Source: Sphingomonas sanxanigenens DSM 19645 = NX02 (GTDB lineage Bacteria > Pseudomonadota > Alphaproteobacteria > Sphingomonadales > Sphingomonadaceae). Taken from it: a DNA stretch of 64,000 nucleotides. This document shows positions 42,769 through 51,218 of this stretch, piece by piece. Numbering within the stretch: position 1 is the first letter of the stretch; the number at the start of each line of letters is the position of its first letter. The notes beneath the pieces are model-generated. The model was not told where the DNA came from, searched no databases, and was given only the letters and a program-made list of their open reading frames with translations. A program made the translations under genes and the position numbers. The stretch lies in contig NZ_CP006644.1 in NCBI RefSeq assembly GCF_000512205.2, forward strand, positions 496,001-560,000, read 5' to 3'.

Positions 42769-43622
42769 GGCGCCAAATCTCCGCTGTCAGTCTGAGACAA
42801 TACCCGGTCGAGAGCAGCGATGAGCGTCCTGTCCGCGTCCTTCGCTATGCTCGCGAAGATTTGGGAGGCTGCATCGAAAATGCCGGAGGCCGGATCGTTT
42901 TCTCCCAGGAAAGCGGTGATCTCGCGCATTTCCGGAACCCATCGGTAGGCTTTGCCATACATGTCCGGAATAGCATGCATCAACTGGCCCCGGAGGTTGG
43001 GGAGGCTTTCACTCATTTGCTGCGACAGGGCCTGTGCGCAGCCGGCGCGCTCCGAAGCCAGAAACATCGCGGTCCCCAAAGCAACAAGTCCTTTGTTGAT
43101 CCCGGCGTAGACCATCTTCAATGCCGATGCTGCACCCACCGGACCATCGATCTGGCGCAGCTTCAGGCCAAAGCTGGCGAGGACATCGGCACGACCGTCC
43201 GGGTCGCCGCTGATGTAGAATGTCGGGCCGTCCCGGCCCTGTTGCGGAGGAAGGCCGATGATCGCTCCATCCAGCACATCGCAGCCCGTTCCGGACAGTG
43301 CCGCCGACACGTCTTGCATGGTAGCCGGATTGATCGCGTTGAAATCGATGAACGCCGGTTTCGTCGGGCTCTGGCGCAGCACGGGTGCCAGCATTTGCGC
43401 CAGACCGATCGCCGCGTCCGGCGGAACGATCGACAGGATGAGGTCGCAGCCGGGCAGATCGGACAGGTCGGCGGCGATCATGCCTGCATCGCGTGCGCGC
43501 AACGTGCTCCGCTCACTGCGGCTGTCGATGACGGTCAGAACCTGCGCGCCTCTGCCGACAAGTTCGCGTGCGACAGCACTTCCCATCGCTCCCGGCGCGA
43601 TGACGGCGAGACGCGTTGTCAT
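42765..43622 (-). CDS. NAD(P)-dependent dehydrogenase, 6PGDH/HIBADH-like with DUF1932
   Basis: A 285-residue protein. It has the Rossmann motif VIAPGAMGSAVARELVGRGAQVLTVIDSRS, the VPPDAA loop and the FIDFNAINPATM segment. The C-terminal half carries the catalytic-lysine helix SALKMVYAGINKGLVALGTAM followed by a DUF1932-like end. ATG 43622 has AAGGGAGA upstream. It resembles beta-hydroxyacid dehydrogenases. Coupled to the 2-haloacid dehalogenase, it might oxidise or reduce the resulting hydroxy acid; that is inference from position. Confidence 0.82.
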   Translation of the reverse strand: MTTRLAVIAPGAMGSAVARELVGRGAQVLTVIDSRSERSTLRARDAGMIAADLSDLPGCDLILSIVPPDAAIGLAQMLAPVLRQSPTKPAFIDFNAINPATMQDVSAALSGTGCDVLDGAIIGLPPQQGRDGPTFYISGDPDGRADVLASFGLKLRQIDGPVGAASALKMVYAGINKGLVALGTAMFLASERAGCAQALSQQMSESLPNLRGQLMHAIPDMYGKAYRWVPEMREITAFLGENDPASGIFDAASQIFASIAKDADRTLIAALDRVLSQTDSGDLAP

Positions 43623-43719
43623 CTGGTCTCCCTTCAGGTTGCCATCGTTGTGCTTTGAACTGTACATTCATCAAACGAGATTGTTTATGATATCTGCGAT
43701 CTCGAATCTGGATGACAAA

Positions 43720-44568
43720 ATGAACACGCTCGATCTCGATGCGGTGAAAATCTTCCTGATGATCGTCGAATTGCGCAGCTTCACCAAGGCAGCGGCGGCA
43801 ATGGATCTGGCGCAGTCGGCGGTCAGCACAAAGCTCCGGAAACTGGAAACGGAACTCGGCCACCAACTGGTCGAGCGTACCCCGCGTTCCGTGCAGCTAT
43901 CGGCAGCCGGTGCAATGTTTCTCCAGCCTGCCCGCGACCTGATCACTGCCCATGATCTGGCCCTGAGCTCCTTCGGCAGCCGACAAAGAAGGCTCTCCAT
44001 TGGCTTCAGCAATCATATCTTCGGTCCGCAGATCCCGGCGATGCTTTCCCGCCTGCATTCTCAGGACCCCGGCCTCGTTCTGGAAATGAAAGTCGGTACG
44101 ACCCGTGAAATCATGGAAGCAATGGATTGTGGTTCGATCGGTGCGGCCTTCGTGCTCCCGCTCGATGAAACGAGACGCGGGGGAGAGGTCGTCGGACAAC
44201 AGGCGTTCGGCTGGATGGCAGCACCGGGATGGACATGGGACCGTTCGACGTCCTTACCCATCGCCGTTCAGCCTAGCCCCTGCGCCGTCCGGGCGATGAC
44301 AATCCGTGCGCTTGAGGATGCATCTATTCCATGGATGGAAGCCTTCGTCGGCGGCGGGGTTGCGACGATTGCGGCTGCCGCCGCCGCGGGGCTGGCTGTT
44401 GCCGCCCTTGGGCGGCAGGTCGCACCAGCGGACGTGATCGACATGGGGGCGGCGCTGCACCTGCCACCATTGCCTGCTCAGGATATCCTTCTGTATTCCA
44501 GCTTGTCTGACGGAGCTTCGAGAAAGTCGCTGCGTCTGATCGGCGCTATGTTCGGCTCGGTCCTGTGA
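43720..44568 (+). CDS. LysR family transcriptional regulator
   Basis: The winged helix is LDLDAVKIFLMIVELRSFTKAAAAMDLAQSAVSTKLRKLETELGHQLVERTPRSVQLSAAG and a substrate-binding domain follows; about 282 residues from ATG 43720. ATG 43687 is an alternative and the frame is open even further upstream over the divergent gene. It is divergent from the dehydrogenase/dehalogenase pair, its expected target. Confidence 0.85.
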   Translation: MNTLDLDAVKIFLMIVELRSFTKAAAAMDLAQSAVSTKLRKLETELGHQLVERTPRSVQLSAAGAMFLQPARDLITAHDLALSSFGSRQRRLSIGFSNHIFGPQIPAMLSRLHSQDPGLVLEMKVGTTREIMEAMDCGSIGAAFVLPLDETRRGGEVVGQQAFGWMAAPGWTWDRSTSLPIAVQPSPCAVRAMTIRALEDASIPWMEAFVGGGVATIAAAAAAGLAVAALGRQVAPADVIDMGAALHLPPLPAQDILLYSSLSDGASRKSLRLIGAMFGSVL

Positions 44569-44699
44569 CGCGGCACAGAGGAAAAGTCGCCTGACGTCAT
44601 AAAGATCAGCGATTTCACACCGTTTCCCCTCAGCTTTGGATCAGGAAGGGGAGGGGAAATCGCTGGTCGACTGCGTATCCGACGCAAACAAGGTCGAGC

Positions 44700-44859
44700 A
44701 GTGTCAAGGCTGCGCCATGCGAATTGTCCTGCCCCGATCGGGAGCAACGAGGCCTCCGCGCTCCATGAAGGTTGCAAAGCGCCCCGTGTCGCGCTCGCTC
44801 GTCGGCTCGCGGTCATCATGCATGCCATGCTGCGCGATGGCACTTTGTTCCAGGCGTGA
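44700..44859 (+). mobile_element. IS110-family transposase C-terminal remnant
   Basis: A plus-strand frame gives GSNEASALHEGCKAPRVALARRLAVIMHAMLRDGTLFQA and then a stop. The VA-ARRLAVIMHAML-DGT-F pattern matches the C-termini of IS110/IS1111-type transposases. The rest of the transposase is not found. Confidence 0.45.
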
Positions 44860-45318
44860 GGTAGGATAGAACCAGTTTGCCAGCGGTGCAGCGTCAAAGC
44901 TGATCCGAGGGCGGTGTCCGCAGAGGGAACGCAGGGACGAACGATCTGCGAAGGCAGTCAGTTGTTTCAAAGCCCGCACCGAGTCAATGCAACGTTCGCC
45001 TCTGTGAGACCCGATACAGCACGACCAAGCTCCAGTTCGGCCAGATCCATGAGAACCTTAAACGATCGGCACCGCCTAGCAACTGCAATTACAGATCCTG
45101 ACCCTGAAGCGCGGGGGCGTCGCGGCGCTCGATTGCATGCATGCCACGAAAGACTATGGGCAGGGCATTGGTCATCGGCTAGATCGGGGCTGATCCGTTG
45201 CTCCTGAAAGATAGCGCAGTCCCTCTGAAGGTCATCACCAAAGCAGCCCCAGGAGGCTGTTCGCCCACTTGACGTATTGCCATGCAACCAAGTGTACCCG
45301 CGCTATCGCTTGGGAAGG
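44860..45318. other. Gene-free stretch left of glpR
   Basis: Several short frames on both strands lack start signals and family features. I recognise no gene. The stretch follows the IS110 remnant and precedes the glpR stop, and is probably degraded mobile DNA. Confidence 0.35.
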
Positions 45319-46116
45319 TCAGCAAGTAATGCTGGTCTCGATCAGACTGACGCCATGACGTTCGCATGTGGAACGGAGATTCGGATCGTCGATCCGATCA
45401 GTGACGAAGAAATCGATCACATCCATTCCACACACGCGCACTGGAGCCGAGCGCCCCACCTTGCTGGAATCAGCTACAAGGATCACCTTGCGCGCGTTAC
45501 GGATGATCGTCTGCGAGACTTCCACTTCATCGATCGCGAAATCGAGCAGACTTCCGTCAATATCGATCGCCGAGATGCCGATGAGCGCATAGTCGACGCG
45601 AAAATTTTCGATGAAGCGCATTGCGAGCGCTCCCACCACGGCACGATCGCCGGTGCGCACCTTGCCGCCTACGCAGACAAGTTCCATCGCCTGATGATCT
45701 GAAAGGGTGTCAACGACGTTGAGATTGTTCGAGACCACCATGAGGTTGCGATGATGCACAAAATTTGCAGCCACAGCCTCGGTTGTGGTGCCGATATTCA
45801 CGAACAGGGAAGCGCCATTGGGGATCAGCGCGGCAGCTGCTGCCCCAATACGAGCCTTCGCATTCGATGCGACAGTCCGACGTGCGTCATAGGCCAGGTT
45901 GTCAACGCCGGAGGTCACCAGCGCTCCGCCATGAATGCGGGAAAGCAGCGACTGTCCGGCTAGCACGTTCAGGTCCTTGCGGATCGTTTGCGGTGTTACG
46001 CCAAGCCGCTCGGCTAGATCTTCAACGGCAACGCTGCCAGCGCTGCGGGCTATCTCCAGGATATGCTCTCGACGTGCTACGACGACATCGCCTTCAGCCG
46101 CGGTTCCTCGCTCCAT
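45319..46116 (-). CDS. glpR: DeoR/GlpR family transcriptional repressor
   Basis: A 265-residue regulator. The DeoR helix-turn-helix is RREHILEIARSAGSVAVEDLAERLGVTPQTIRKDLNVLAGQSLLSRIHGGA. The sugar-phosphate sensor domain has VNIGTTTEAVA, VSNNLNVV, GGKVR--D-AVVG, and VILVADSSKVGRSAPV. ATG 46116 (MERGTAAEGD) is chosen because upstream codons belong to former intergenic DNA. The sensed ligand is expected to be glycerol-3-phosphate. The gene lay about 38 bp downstream of glpD before IS66 inserted; now a 2.4-kb element oriented against it separates the two. Confidence 0.88.
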   Translation of the reverse strand: MERGTAAEGDVVVARREHILEIARSAGSVAVEDLAERLGVTPQTIRKDLNVLAGQSLLSRIHGGALVTSGVDNLAYDARRTVASNAKARIGAAAAALIPNGASLFVNIGTTTEAVAANFVHHRNLMVVSNNLNVVDTLSDHQAMELVCVGGKVRTGDRAVVGALAMRFIENFRVDYALIGISAIDIDGSLLDFAIDEVEVSQTIIRNARKVILVADSSKVGRSAPVRVCGMDVIDFFVTDRIDDPNLRSTCERHGVSLIETSITC

Positions 46117-46269
46117 TGCTCCTGCTTCCTGTTTCCTTGTGATCTTGCTGATCACTAAAGCGAAGCGACGCACCGGGAAAGTGTGCTGTAAGCGGGTCCG
46201 CGACCCCACCTTGCGGCGCTGAAGCACAGCGCCGAGTCTCCGCGCCCTGATTGGGTGGAAGCTGGTGCT

Positions 46270-46704
46270 ATGACGATGTCATGTGATGATGCTGGCACTA
46301 GCCGGGTAACGCGCTTCGAAGTGTTCACCGGCGCGGGGCGCCGTCGGGATTGGCCGCCGGATGTGAAGGCATCGATCGTGGCCGAGAGCTTCTCCGGGCA
46401 GGAGACGGTCTGCTCGGTCGCGCGGCGCCATGGCATGAGCCCGTCGCAGCTGTTCACCTGGCGCCGGCAGCTCCGCAAGCAGATGGAGAGCCAGGGTGCG
46501 GGTGTGCCGGCATTCGTGCCCGCCGTGGTCGATGTTGGCTCGGCAGAGGAGCCTGGGGCAGCGATCCAGCGGCCGAAGCAGCGGCGGCGCTCGAAGGCGA
46601 GCGCCGTGGAACTGGAGATCGACGGCGTAGCGGTGAAGATCAGCCACGGTGCCGACGCCGGGGTGATTGCCGCGGTGATCGAAGCGCTCCGGGCCACCCG
46701 ATGA
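46270..46704 (+). CDS. tnpA: IS66 accessory protein TnpA
   Basis: A 144-residue protein with a transposase helix-turn-helix (RRRDWPPDVKASIVAESFSGQETVCSVARRHGMSPSQLFTWRRQL), a short linker, and a C-terminal VELEIDGVAVKISHGADAGVIAAVIEALRA segment typical of IS66 OrfA. The start is ATG 46270, with GGAAG upstream; GTG 46255 is possible. It overlaps tnpB by 4 bp. Confidence 0.9.
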   Translation: MTMSCDDAGTSRVTRFEVFTGAGRRRDWPPDVKASIVAESFSGQETVCSVARRHGMSPSQLFTWRRQLRKQMESQGAGVPAFVPAVVDVGSAEEPGAAIQRPKQRRRSKASAVELEIDGVAVKISHGADAGVIAAVIEALRATR

Positions 46705-47057
46705 TCGGACCCGGATCAGGTGCGAAGGTGATGGTCGCCACGCGCCCGGTGGACTTCCGCAAAGGCCCAGATGCGCTGGCTGCGTTGGTAGGTGTCGAGT
46801 ACGGCGGTGATCCCTATTCCGGCGTGATCTACGTGTTCCGGGCTAAGCGCAGCGATCGGATCAAGCTCGTCTGGTGGGACGGCACCGGGTTGTGCCTGAT
46901 GGCCAAGAGGCTGGAGTCCGGCGGGTTCAAGTGGCCGGCAATCCAGGATGGCGTGATGCGGCTGACGGCGGCGCAGTTGGGCGCCTTGCTTGAGGGGCTG
47001 GACTGGCGCCGTGTGCACGGCGGACGCCGCCCGATTGCGCCGCAGATTGCTGGTTGA
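46701..47057 (+). CDS. tnpB: IS66 accessory protein TnpB
   Basis: A 118-residue IS66 Orf2 protein with the signature KVMVATRPVDFRKGPDALAALV, IYVFRAKRSDRIKLVWWDGTGLCLMAKRLESGGFKWP and LLEGLDW. It is needed for IS66 transposition in an undefined way. It starts in the ATGA overlap with tnpA; tnpC follows after about 30 bp. Confidence 0.93.
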   Translation: MIGPGSGAKVMVATRPVDFRKGPDALAALVGVEYGGDPYSGVIYVFRAKRSDRIKLVWWDGTGLCLMAKRLESGGFKWPAIQDGVMRLTAAQLGALLEGLDWRRVHGGRRPIAPQIAG

Positions 47058-47088
47058 CGGGATGTTCTGCTCCTGATTCACTGCTTCC

Positions 47089-48612
47089 ATGCCCATGGAA
47101 GCGGACCTTCCCAACGATGTCGAAGCGCTCCGTGCGCTCGTCCTCGAGCAGGCCCGCGAGCTCGATGCACTGAAGGTTTTCCAGGCCGAGGTTGAACGCC
47201 TGAAGGCGATCATTGAGGCCCTGCAGCGGCACCGGTTCGGCCGCCGGTCCGAGCAGCTCGATCCCGATCAGTTCGAGCTTGCTCTGGAGGAAGTCGAGAC
47301 GGCCTTGGCCCAGGCCCAGCACGCCGTGGACAAGGCGAGCCGGGCATCTGCGGATCGCCCGCGCAAGGCCAACCGCGGTTCGCTGCCGCCCCATCTCGAG
47401 CGGATCGAGCAGGTCGTCGATGTCGAAGATAAGGCCTGCCCCTGCTGTGGCGGCGCGCTCCACCAGATCGGCGAGGACGTGGCTGAACGGCTCGACGTCG
47501 TGCCGACCACCTTCCGCGTGCTGGTCACGCGCCGCCCGCGCTATGGCTGCCGCTCGTGCGAGGGCGCGATTGTCCAGGCACCGGCGCCGGCGCGGATCGT
47601 CGAGGGTGGTATCCCCACCGAGGCGCTGATCGCACAGGTCCTGGTCGCCAAGTACGCCGATCACCTGCCGCTGTACCGCCAAGCCCAGATCTACGCCCGC
47701 CAAGGTATCCAGCTTGACCGGTCCACCCTGGCGGATTGGGTCGGCCGGGCAGCCTGGTACTTGCGCCCCTTGCGCGATCAGATCCTAGAGCGATTGCGAC
47801 GATCCGAGCGGCTGTTCGCCGATGAGACCACGGCGCCAGTGCTCGATCCCGGGCGTGGTCGGACCAAGACCGGCCAGCTCTGGGCCTATGCCAGGGACGA
47901 TCGACCATGGGGCAGCGAAGATCCGCCTATGGTTGCCTATGTCTACGCCGCTGACCGCAAGGGTGAGCGGGCCGAGGCCCATCTCGGTGACTTCGCCGGC
48001 ATCCTGCAGGTCGACGGCTTTGGCGGCTATGCCGCCCTGGCCAGGCGCCGGCAGCAAGTGAGCCTCGCCTTCTGCTGGGCGCACGTGCGGCGCAAGTTCT
48101 ACGAACTGGCCGAGAGTTCGCCGGTCGCGGCCGAGGTGCTACGCCGGATCGCCATGCTCTACGCGATCGAGGACGAGGTTCGCGGCTCCTCGGCGAAGCA
48201 GCGCCGCGCCGTGCGCGCCGAACGGGCCCGCGTCATCGTCGATGACCTGCACATTTACCTCGCGGCACGGCTCCGTCAGGTCAGCGCCAAGAGCAAGCTC
48301 GCCGATGCGATCCGTTACGCGCTGACCCGCTGGGCCGGGCTGACGCTGTTCCTCGACGATGGCCGCGTCGAGCTGGATTCCAACACAGTCGAGCGGTCGG
48401 TCCGGCCGCTGGCCCTCAATCGCAAGAATGCGCTGTTCGCCGGCTCTGACGAGGGTGGCGACAACTGGGCAGTGATCGCCACGGTGATCGAGAACTGCAA
48501 GATATCAGGCATCAACCCGCATGCCTGGCTGACCGAGACGCTGACCAAGTTGGCTCATGGGCATCCCGCGAACAAAGTCGGCGAACTCATGCCGTGGACC
48601 GCCGTGGCCTGA
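47089..48612 (+). CDS. tnpC: IS66 family transposase TnpC
   Basis: A 507-residue DDE transposase. An N-terminal coiled coil (ALVLEQARELDALKVFQAEVERLKAIIEAL) is followed by the RFGRRSEQLDPDQ segment and a zinc-ribbon CPCCGGAL. Catalytic residues are in LFADETTAPVLDPG, ILQVDGFGGYAAL and VELDSNTVERSVRPLALNRKNALFAGSDEGG. ATG 47095 is an alternative start. It appears intact. Confidence 0.93.
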   Translation: MPMEADLPNDVEALRALVLEQARELDALKVFQAEVERLKAIIEALQRHRFGRRSEQLDPDQFELALEEVETALAQAQHAVDKASRASADRPRKANRGSLPPHLERIEQVVDVEDKACPCCGGALHQIGEDVAERLDVVPTTFRVLVTRRPRYGCRSCEGAIVQAPAPARIVEGGIPTEALIAQVLVAKYADHLPLYRQAQIYARQGIQLDRSTLADWVGRAAWYLRPLRDQILERLRRSERLFADETTAPVLDPGRGRTKTGQLWAYARDDRPWGSEDPPMVAYVYAADRKGERAEAHLGDFAGILQVDGFGGYAALARRRQQVSLAFCWAHVRRKFYELAESSPVAAEVLRRIAMLYAIEDEVRGSSAKQRRAVRAERARVIVDDLHIYLAARLRQVSAKSKLADAIRYALTRWAGLTLFLDDGRVELDSNTVERSVRPLALNRKNALFAGSDEGGDNWAVIATVIENCKISGINPHAWLTETLTKLAHGHPANKVGELMPWTAVA

Positions 48613-48621
48613 GCACACCGC

Positions 48622-50166
48622 TTACAGTGTGCTGAGATAGGCATCGATTTCAGTCTCGGTCCCAGGCGGCACATGCAAGCCCAGCTTCGAGCGTCGGTAA
48701 AGAATATCCTCTGCTGTACGCGCCCATTCGGCCGCGAACAGATATTCTATCTCGGCGGCGTGGAGCCCGGCCCCGAAGTCCTCGCCCAGGTCAGCCGGAA
48801 CGCTTGCGGCGCCAAGAATCTGGATCGCTTCTGTGCCATATGCCCGAGCGAGGCGGCGAAGCAACTTTGAGGGCATGGCTGGCCACCGCGATGACAGGTC
48901 AGCCACAAACCGATCAAAGTCCTGCCCCGGCAGATTTCCACCGGGCAGCGGTTCACCTGCTGTCCAGGCCTTCCCGGCAGTTGGGAACACTTCAGCTATA
49001 TGCTCCATCGCATGCTCAGCCAATTTGCGATAAGTGGTGATCTTTCCGCCGAAGATACTGAGTAGTGGCGCCCGTGTTTTCTCGGGTTTCTCGAAATCGA
49101 GCACATAGTCACGCGTTACCGCAGAGGCGTTGGCAGCATGATCGTCATAAAGCGGGCGGATGCCGGCATAGCTCCACACGATATCGGACGGTGTAATCTC
49201 CTTTTCGAAATAGCGATTCACCGTCGCGCACAGATAGTCGACTTCGCCCTGGCTGATTTCAGCCTTGCCGGGTTCGTCCGTCCAGGGCTCATCGGTGGTG
49301 CCAATCAGTGTGAATTCGCCTTCATAAGGAATCGCGAAGACGATGCGACGGTCCGGATTCTGCAGCATGAACGCATGGTCGCCATCGTAGAGGCGCGGCA
49401 ATATCATATGACTGCCCTTGACGAGCCGCACGCCGCGATTGTTGTTGCTGCGCCCGATACGGCCAAGAACCTTATCGACCCATGGACCGGCGGCATTGAC
49501 CAGCATCCTTGCGCGCACCTGACGGACTGTACCGGCTTTCGTTTCGAGCGTTGCAATCCACTCGCCATTTTCGTTTTGTGCTTGCGTTAGCTGTGTGCGT
49601 GTTTCGATCCGGGCGCCGCGGGCAGCCGCATCCATTGCGTTAAGTACGACGAGCCGGCTGTCTTCCACCCACCCGTCTGAATAGACGAAAGCCTTGCCCC
49701 GTTTCTTGCCCTTCTGGGGCTTGAGCCCGATCCCGCCCGGGCTCCGGTCGAGGTTTATCGTTTCGGTTCCGGGCAAGTTCTTCCGGCCACCCAGATTATC
49801 GTAAAGGAACAGGCCAAGTCGGACCATCCAGGCGGGGCGGGGGGAAAGTGATTGCGGGAGGACGAACCGCAGCGGCCACATGATGTGCGGCGCCATAGCC
49901 AGTAACCGCTCGCGTTCGATCAAAGCCTCTCGGACTAGGCGGAATTCGTAATATTCCAGATAACGCAGCCCGCCGTGGATTAGTTTTGTCGATGATGAGG
50001 AGGTATAACTGGCCAGATCGTCCTGCTCTACCAGCAGGACCGAAAGTCCGCGGCCGGCGGCGTCGCGTGCTATCCCGGCGCCATTCACGCCTCCCCCCAC
50101 GATCAACAAATCATAGGTTTCGACGTGCATACCGGTAGCAGGAGAGGGGGGCGGGCATGCGGTCAT
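48622..50166 (-). CDS. glpD: Glycerol-3-phosphate dehydrogenase (FAD, aerobic), C-terminus altered by IS66
   Basis: Membrane-associated flavoenzyme oxidising glycerol-3-phosphate to dihydroxyacetone phosphate. From ATG 50166 it has 514 residues. The FAD motif is DLLIVGGGVNGAGIARDAAGRGLSVLLVEQDDLASYTSSSSTKLIHGGLRYLE, followed by LVNAAGPWVD, YEGEFTLIGTTDEPW and FGGKITTYRKLAEHA. The stop TAA (48622-48624) lies inside the IS66 terminal repeat. Reading across the excised element, the original end was STL-SRCVASL followed by TAG at 46157-46155, so seven residues were lost. The catalytic domains are untouched, so activity is probably retained. Confidence 0.93.
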   Translation of the reverse strand: MTACPPPSPATGMHVETYDLLIVGGGVNGAGIARDAAGRGLSVLLVEQDDLASYTSSSSTKLIHGGLRYLEYYEFRLVREALIERERLLAMAPHIMWPLRFVLPQSLSPRPAWMVRLGLFLYDNLGGRKNLPGTETINLDRSPGGIGLKPQKGKKRGKAFVYSDGWVEDSRLVVLNAMDAAARGARIETRTQLTQAQNENGEWIATLETKAGTVRQVRARMLVNAAGPWVDKVLGRIGRSNNNRGVRLVKGSHMILPRLYDGDHAFMLQNPDRRIVFAIPYEGEFTLIGTTDEPWTDEPGKAEISQGEVDYLCATVNRYFEKEITPSDIVWSYAGIRPLYDDHAANASAVTRDYVLDFEKPEKTRAPLLSIFGGKITTYRKLAEHAMEHIAEVFPTAGKAWTAGEPLPGGNLPGQDFDRFVADLSSRWPAMPSKLLRRLARAYGTEAIQILGAASVPADLGEDFGAGLHAAEIEYLFAAEWARTAEDILYRRSKLGLHVPPGTETEIDAYLSTL

Positions 50167-50237
50167 TCGATCTTCTCTCGATAGGAAGGCGGCGGAAGTG
50201 TCCTGGTTCGATCCGAAGGGCATCATTCCCAGGTTTC

Positions 50238-50281
50238 TTTCGATAGAAAATAATATGCCGAAACCGAAAATGCAAACGAAA
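50238..50281. promoter_or_regulatory. GlpR-type operator cluster between glpD and glpF
   Basis: One TTTCG (50238-50242) and three CGAAA boxes (50259-50263, 50265-50269, 50277-50281) lie in the AT-richer region between the divergent glpD and glpFK genes. DeoR/GlpR repressors bind clustered sites with such TTTCG/CGAAA half-sites. A TTGACG box follows at 50285. Dual repression of both directions by GlpR is inferred. Confidence 0.5.
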
Positions 50282-50311
50282 GAGTTGACGTTAATATGAA
50301 AGCGTGTGCAG

Positions 50312-51187
50312 ATGGGGCAGTTTCAGATGAAAATTGTTCCAACGTGGGGAGACTTGAAGGTGGAATATCGCCGCGCCCTGATCGGCGAACTCATCTCCGA
50401 GGCCTTGGCGGTCGCGATCATAATCCTGATCGGTGATGGTGCGGCAGCCATGATCACCCTTTATGACCCGAGTCCCTACGCTCAGGCCTATTGGGGCGTT
50501 TGCATCGCCTGGGGGCTGGGCGTGACAATCGCGATCTATGTCACGGGTGCCGTTTCCGGAACACACGCCAATCCAGCGGTCACGCTGGCGCTCGCTTTTT
50601 TCCGTGGTTTCCCCAAACGCAAGATTTTGCCTTATTGGATAGCGCAGGTGATAGGTGGGTTCATCGGTGCCAGCCTGGTGCTGCAACTCTATCATCCGGT
50701 GATTGACGCTTATAATGCAGCCCATGGCTTGACGCGTGCGACAGGTGGCGCCGCTGGGGTATTCTTCACTCATCCCGGGGAACATATCACCCCGATCCAC
50801 GCATTCTGGGATGAAGTGATCCTGACCGGCCTCCTGTTGCTGGGAATCTTCGCCATCACGGACGAGTTCAACGATGTTGCGCCACGGGCGAATTCGAGCG
50901 CTCTCATGATCGGTCTGCTGGTCGCGACCATTGGCGCGTCCGCAGGATATCTGGAAGCCTGGGCACTCAATCCCGCTCGCGATTTTGGGCCACGGCTTCT
51001 GGCTTGGCTCGCCGGATACGATCAGGCCGCTTTTCCAAGTCCCGAGAATTACTGGTGGGTCCCGATTGCCGCGCCGTTACTTGGTGGAACGCTCGGCGCT
51101 GGTCTCTATCAAATTGCCGTCAAGCCATATTTACCTTCGCGAAGCAAGTCAGGTGCGCCGGGCGATACGGACATGCCTGTCAAGTAA
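50312..51187 (+). CDS. glpF: Glycerol facilitator (MIP/aquaglyceroporin)
   Basis: An inner-membrane channel of about 291 residues with six membrane helices and two half-helices. It shows the signature loops HANPAVT and [10 protein letters not shown], where the aspartate after NPAR marks glycerol facilitators. The start is uncertain: ATG 50312, ATG 50327 and GTG 50306 are in frame. It is the first gene of glpFK and divergent from glpD. Confidence 0.93.
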   Translation: MGQFQMKIVPTWGDLKVEYRRALIGELISEALAVAIIILIGDGAAAMITLYDPSPYAQAYWGVCIAWGLGVTIAIYVTGAVSGTHANPAVTLALAFFRGFPKRKILPYWIAQVIGGFIGASLVLQLYHPVIDAYNAAHGLTRATGGAAGVFFTHPGEHITPIHAFWDEVILTGLLLLGIFAITDEFNDVAPRANSSALMIGLLVATIGASAGYLEAWALNPARDFGPRLLAWLAGYDQAAFPSPENYWWVPIAAPLLGGTLGAGLYQIAVKPYLPSRSKSGAPGDTDMPVK

Positions 51188-51218
51188 ACCTTTGAAGAAA
51201 AGCCCGGAGAGCCGCCTA

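Larger units (their letters stand above)
46188..48625 (+). mobile_element. Complete IS66-family insertion sequence with 8-bp target duplication
   Basis: The element is 2438 bp. Its ends begin GTAAGCGG on both sides (left GTAAGCGGGTCC at 46188, right complement GTAAGCGGTGTG ending at 48625). It is flanked by the direct repeat AGTGTGCT at 46180-46187 and 48626-48633, the 8-bp duplication typical of IS66. It carries tnpA, tnpB and tnpC intact and co-directional, so it may be active. It is inserted in the last codons of glpD. Confidence 0.93.

Noticed and set aside
44478-45287. Several 70-140-codon frames on both strands between the second LysR gene and glpR
   Set aside because: No start signals or domains; the only interpretable part is the IS110-type tail at 44700-44859.
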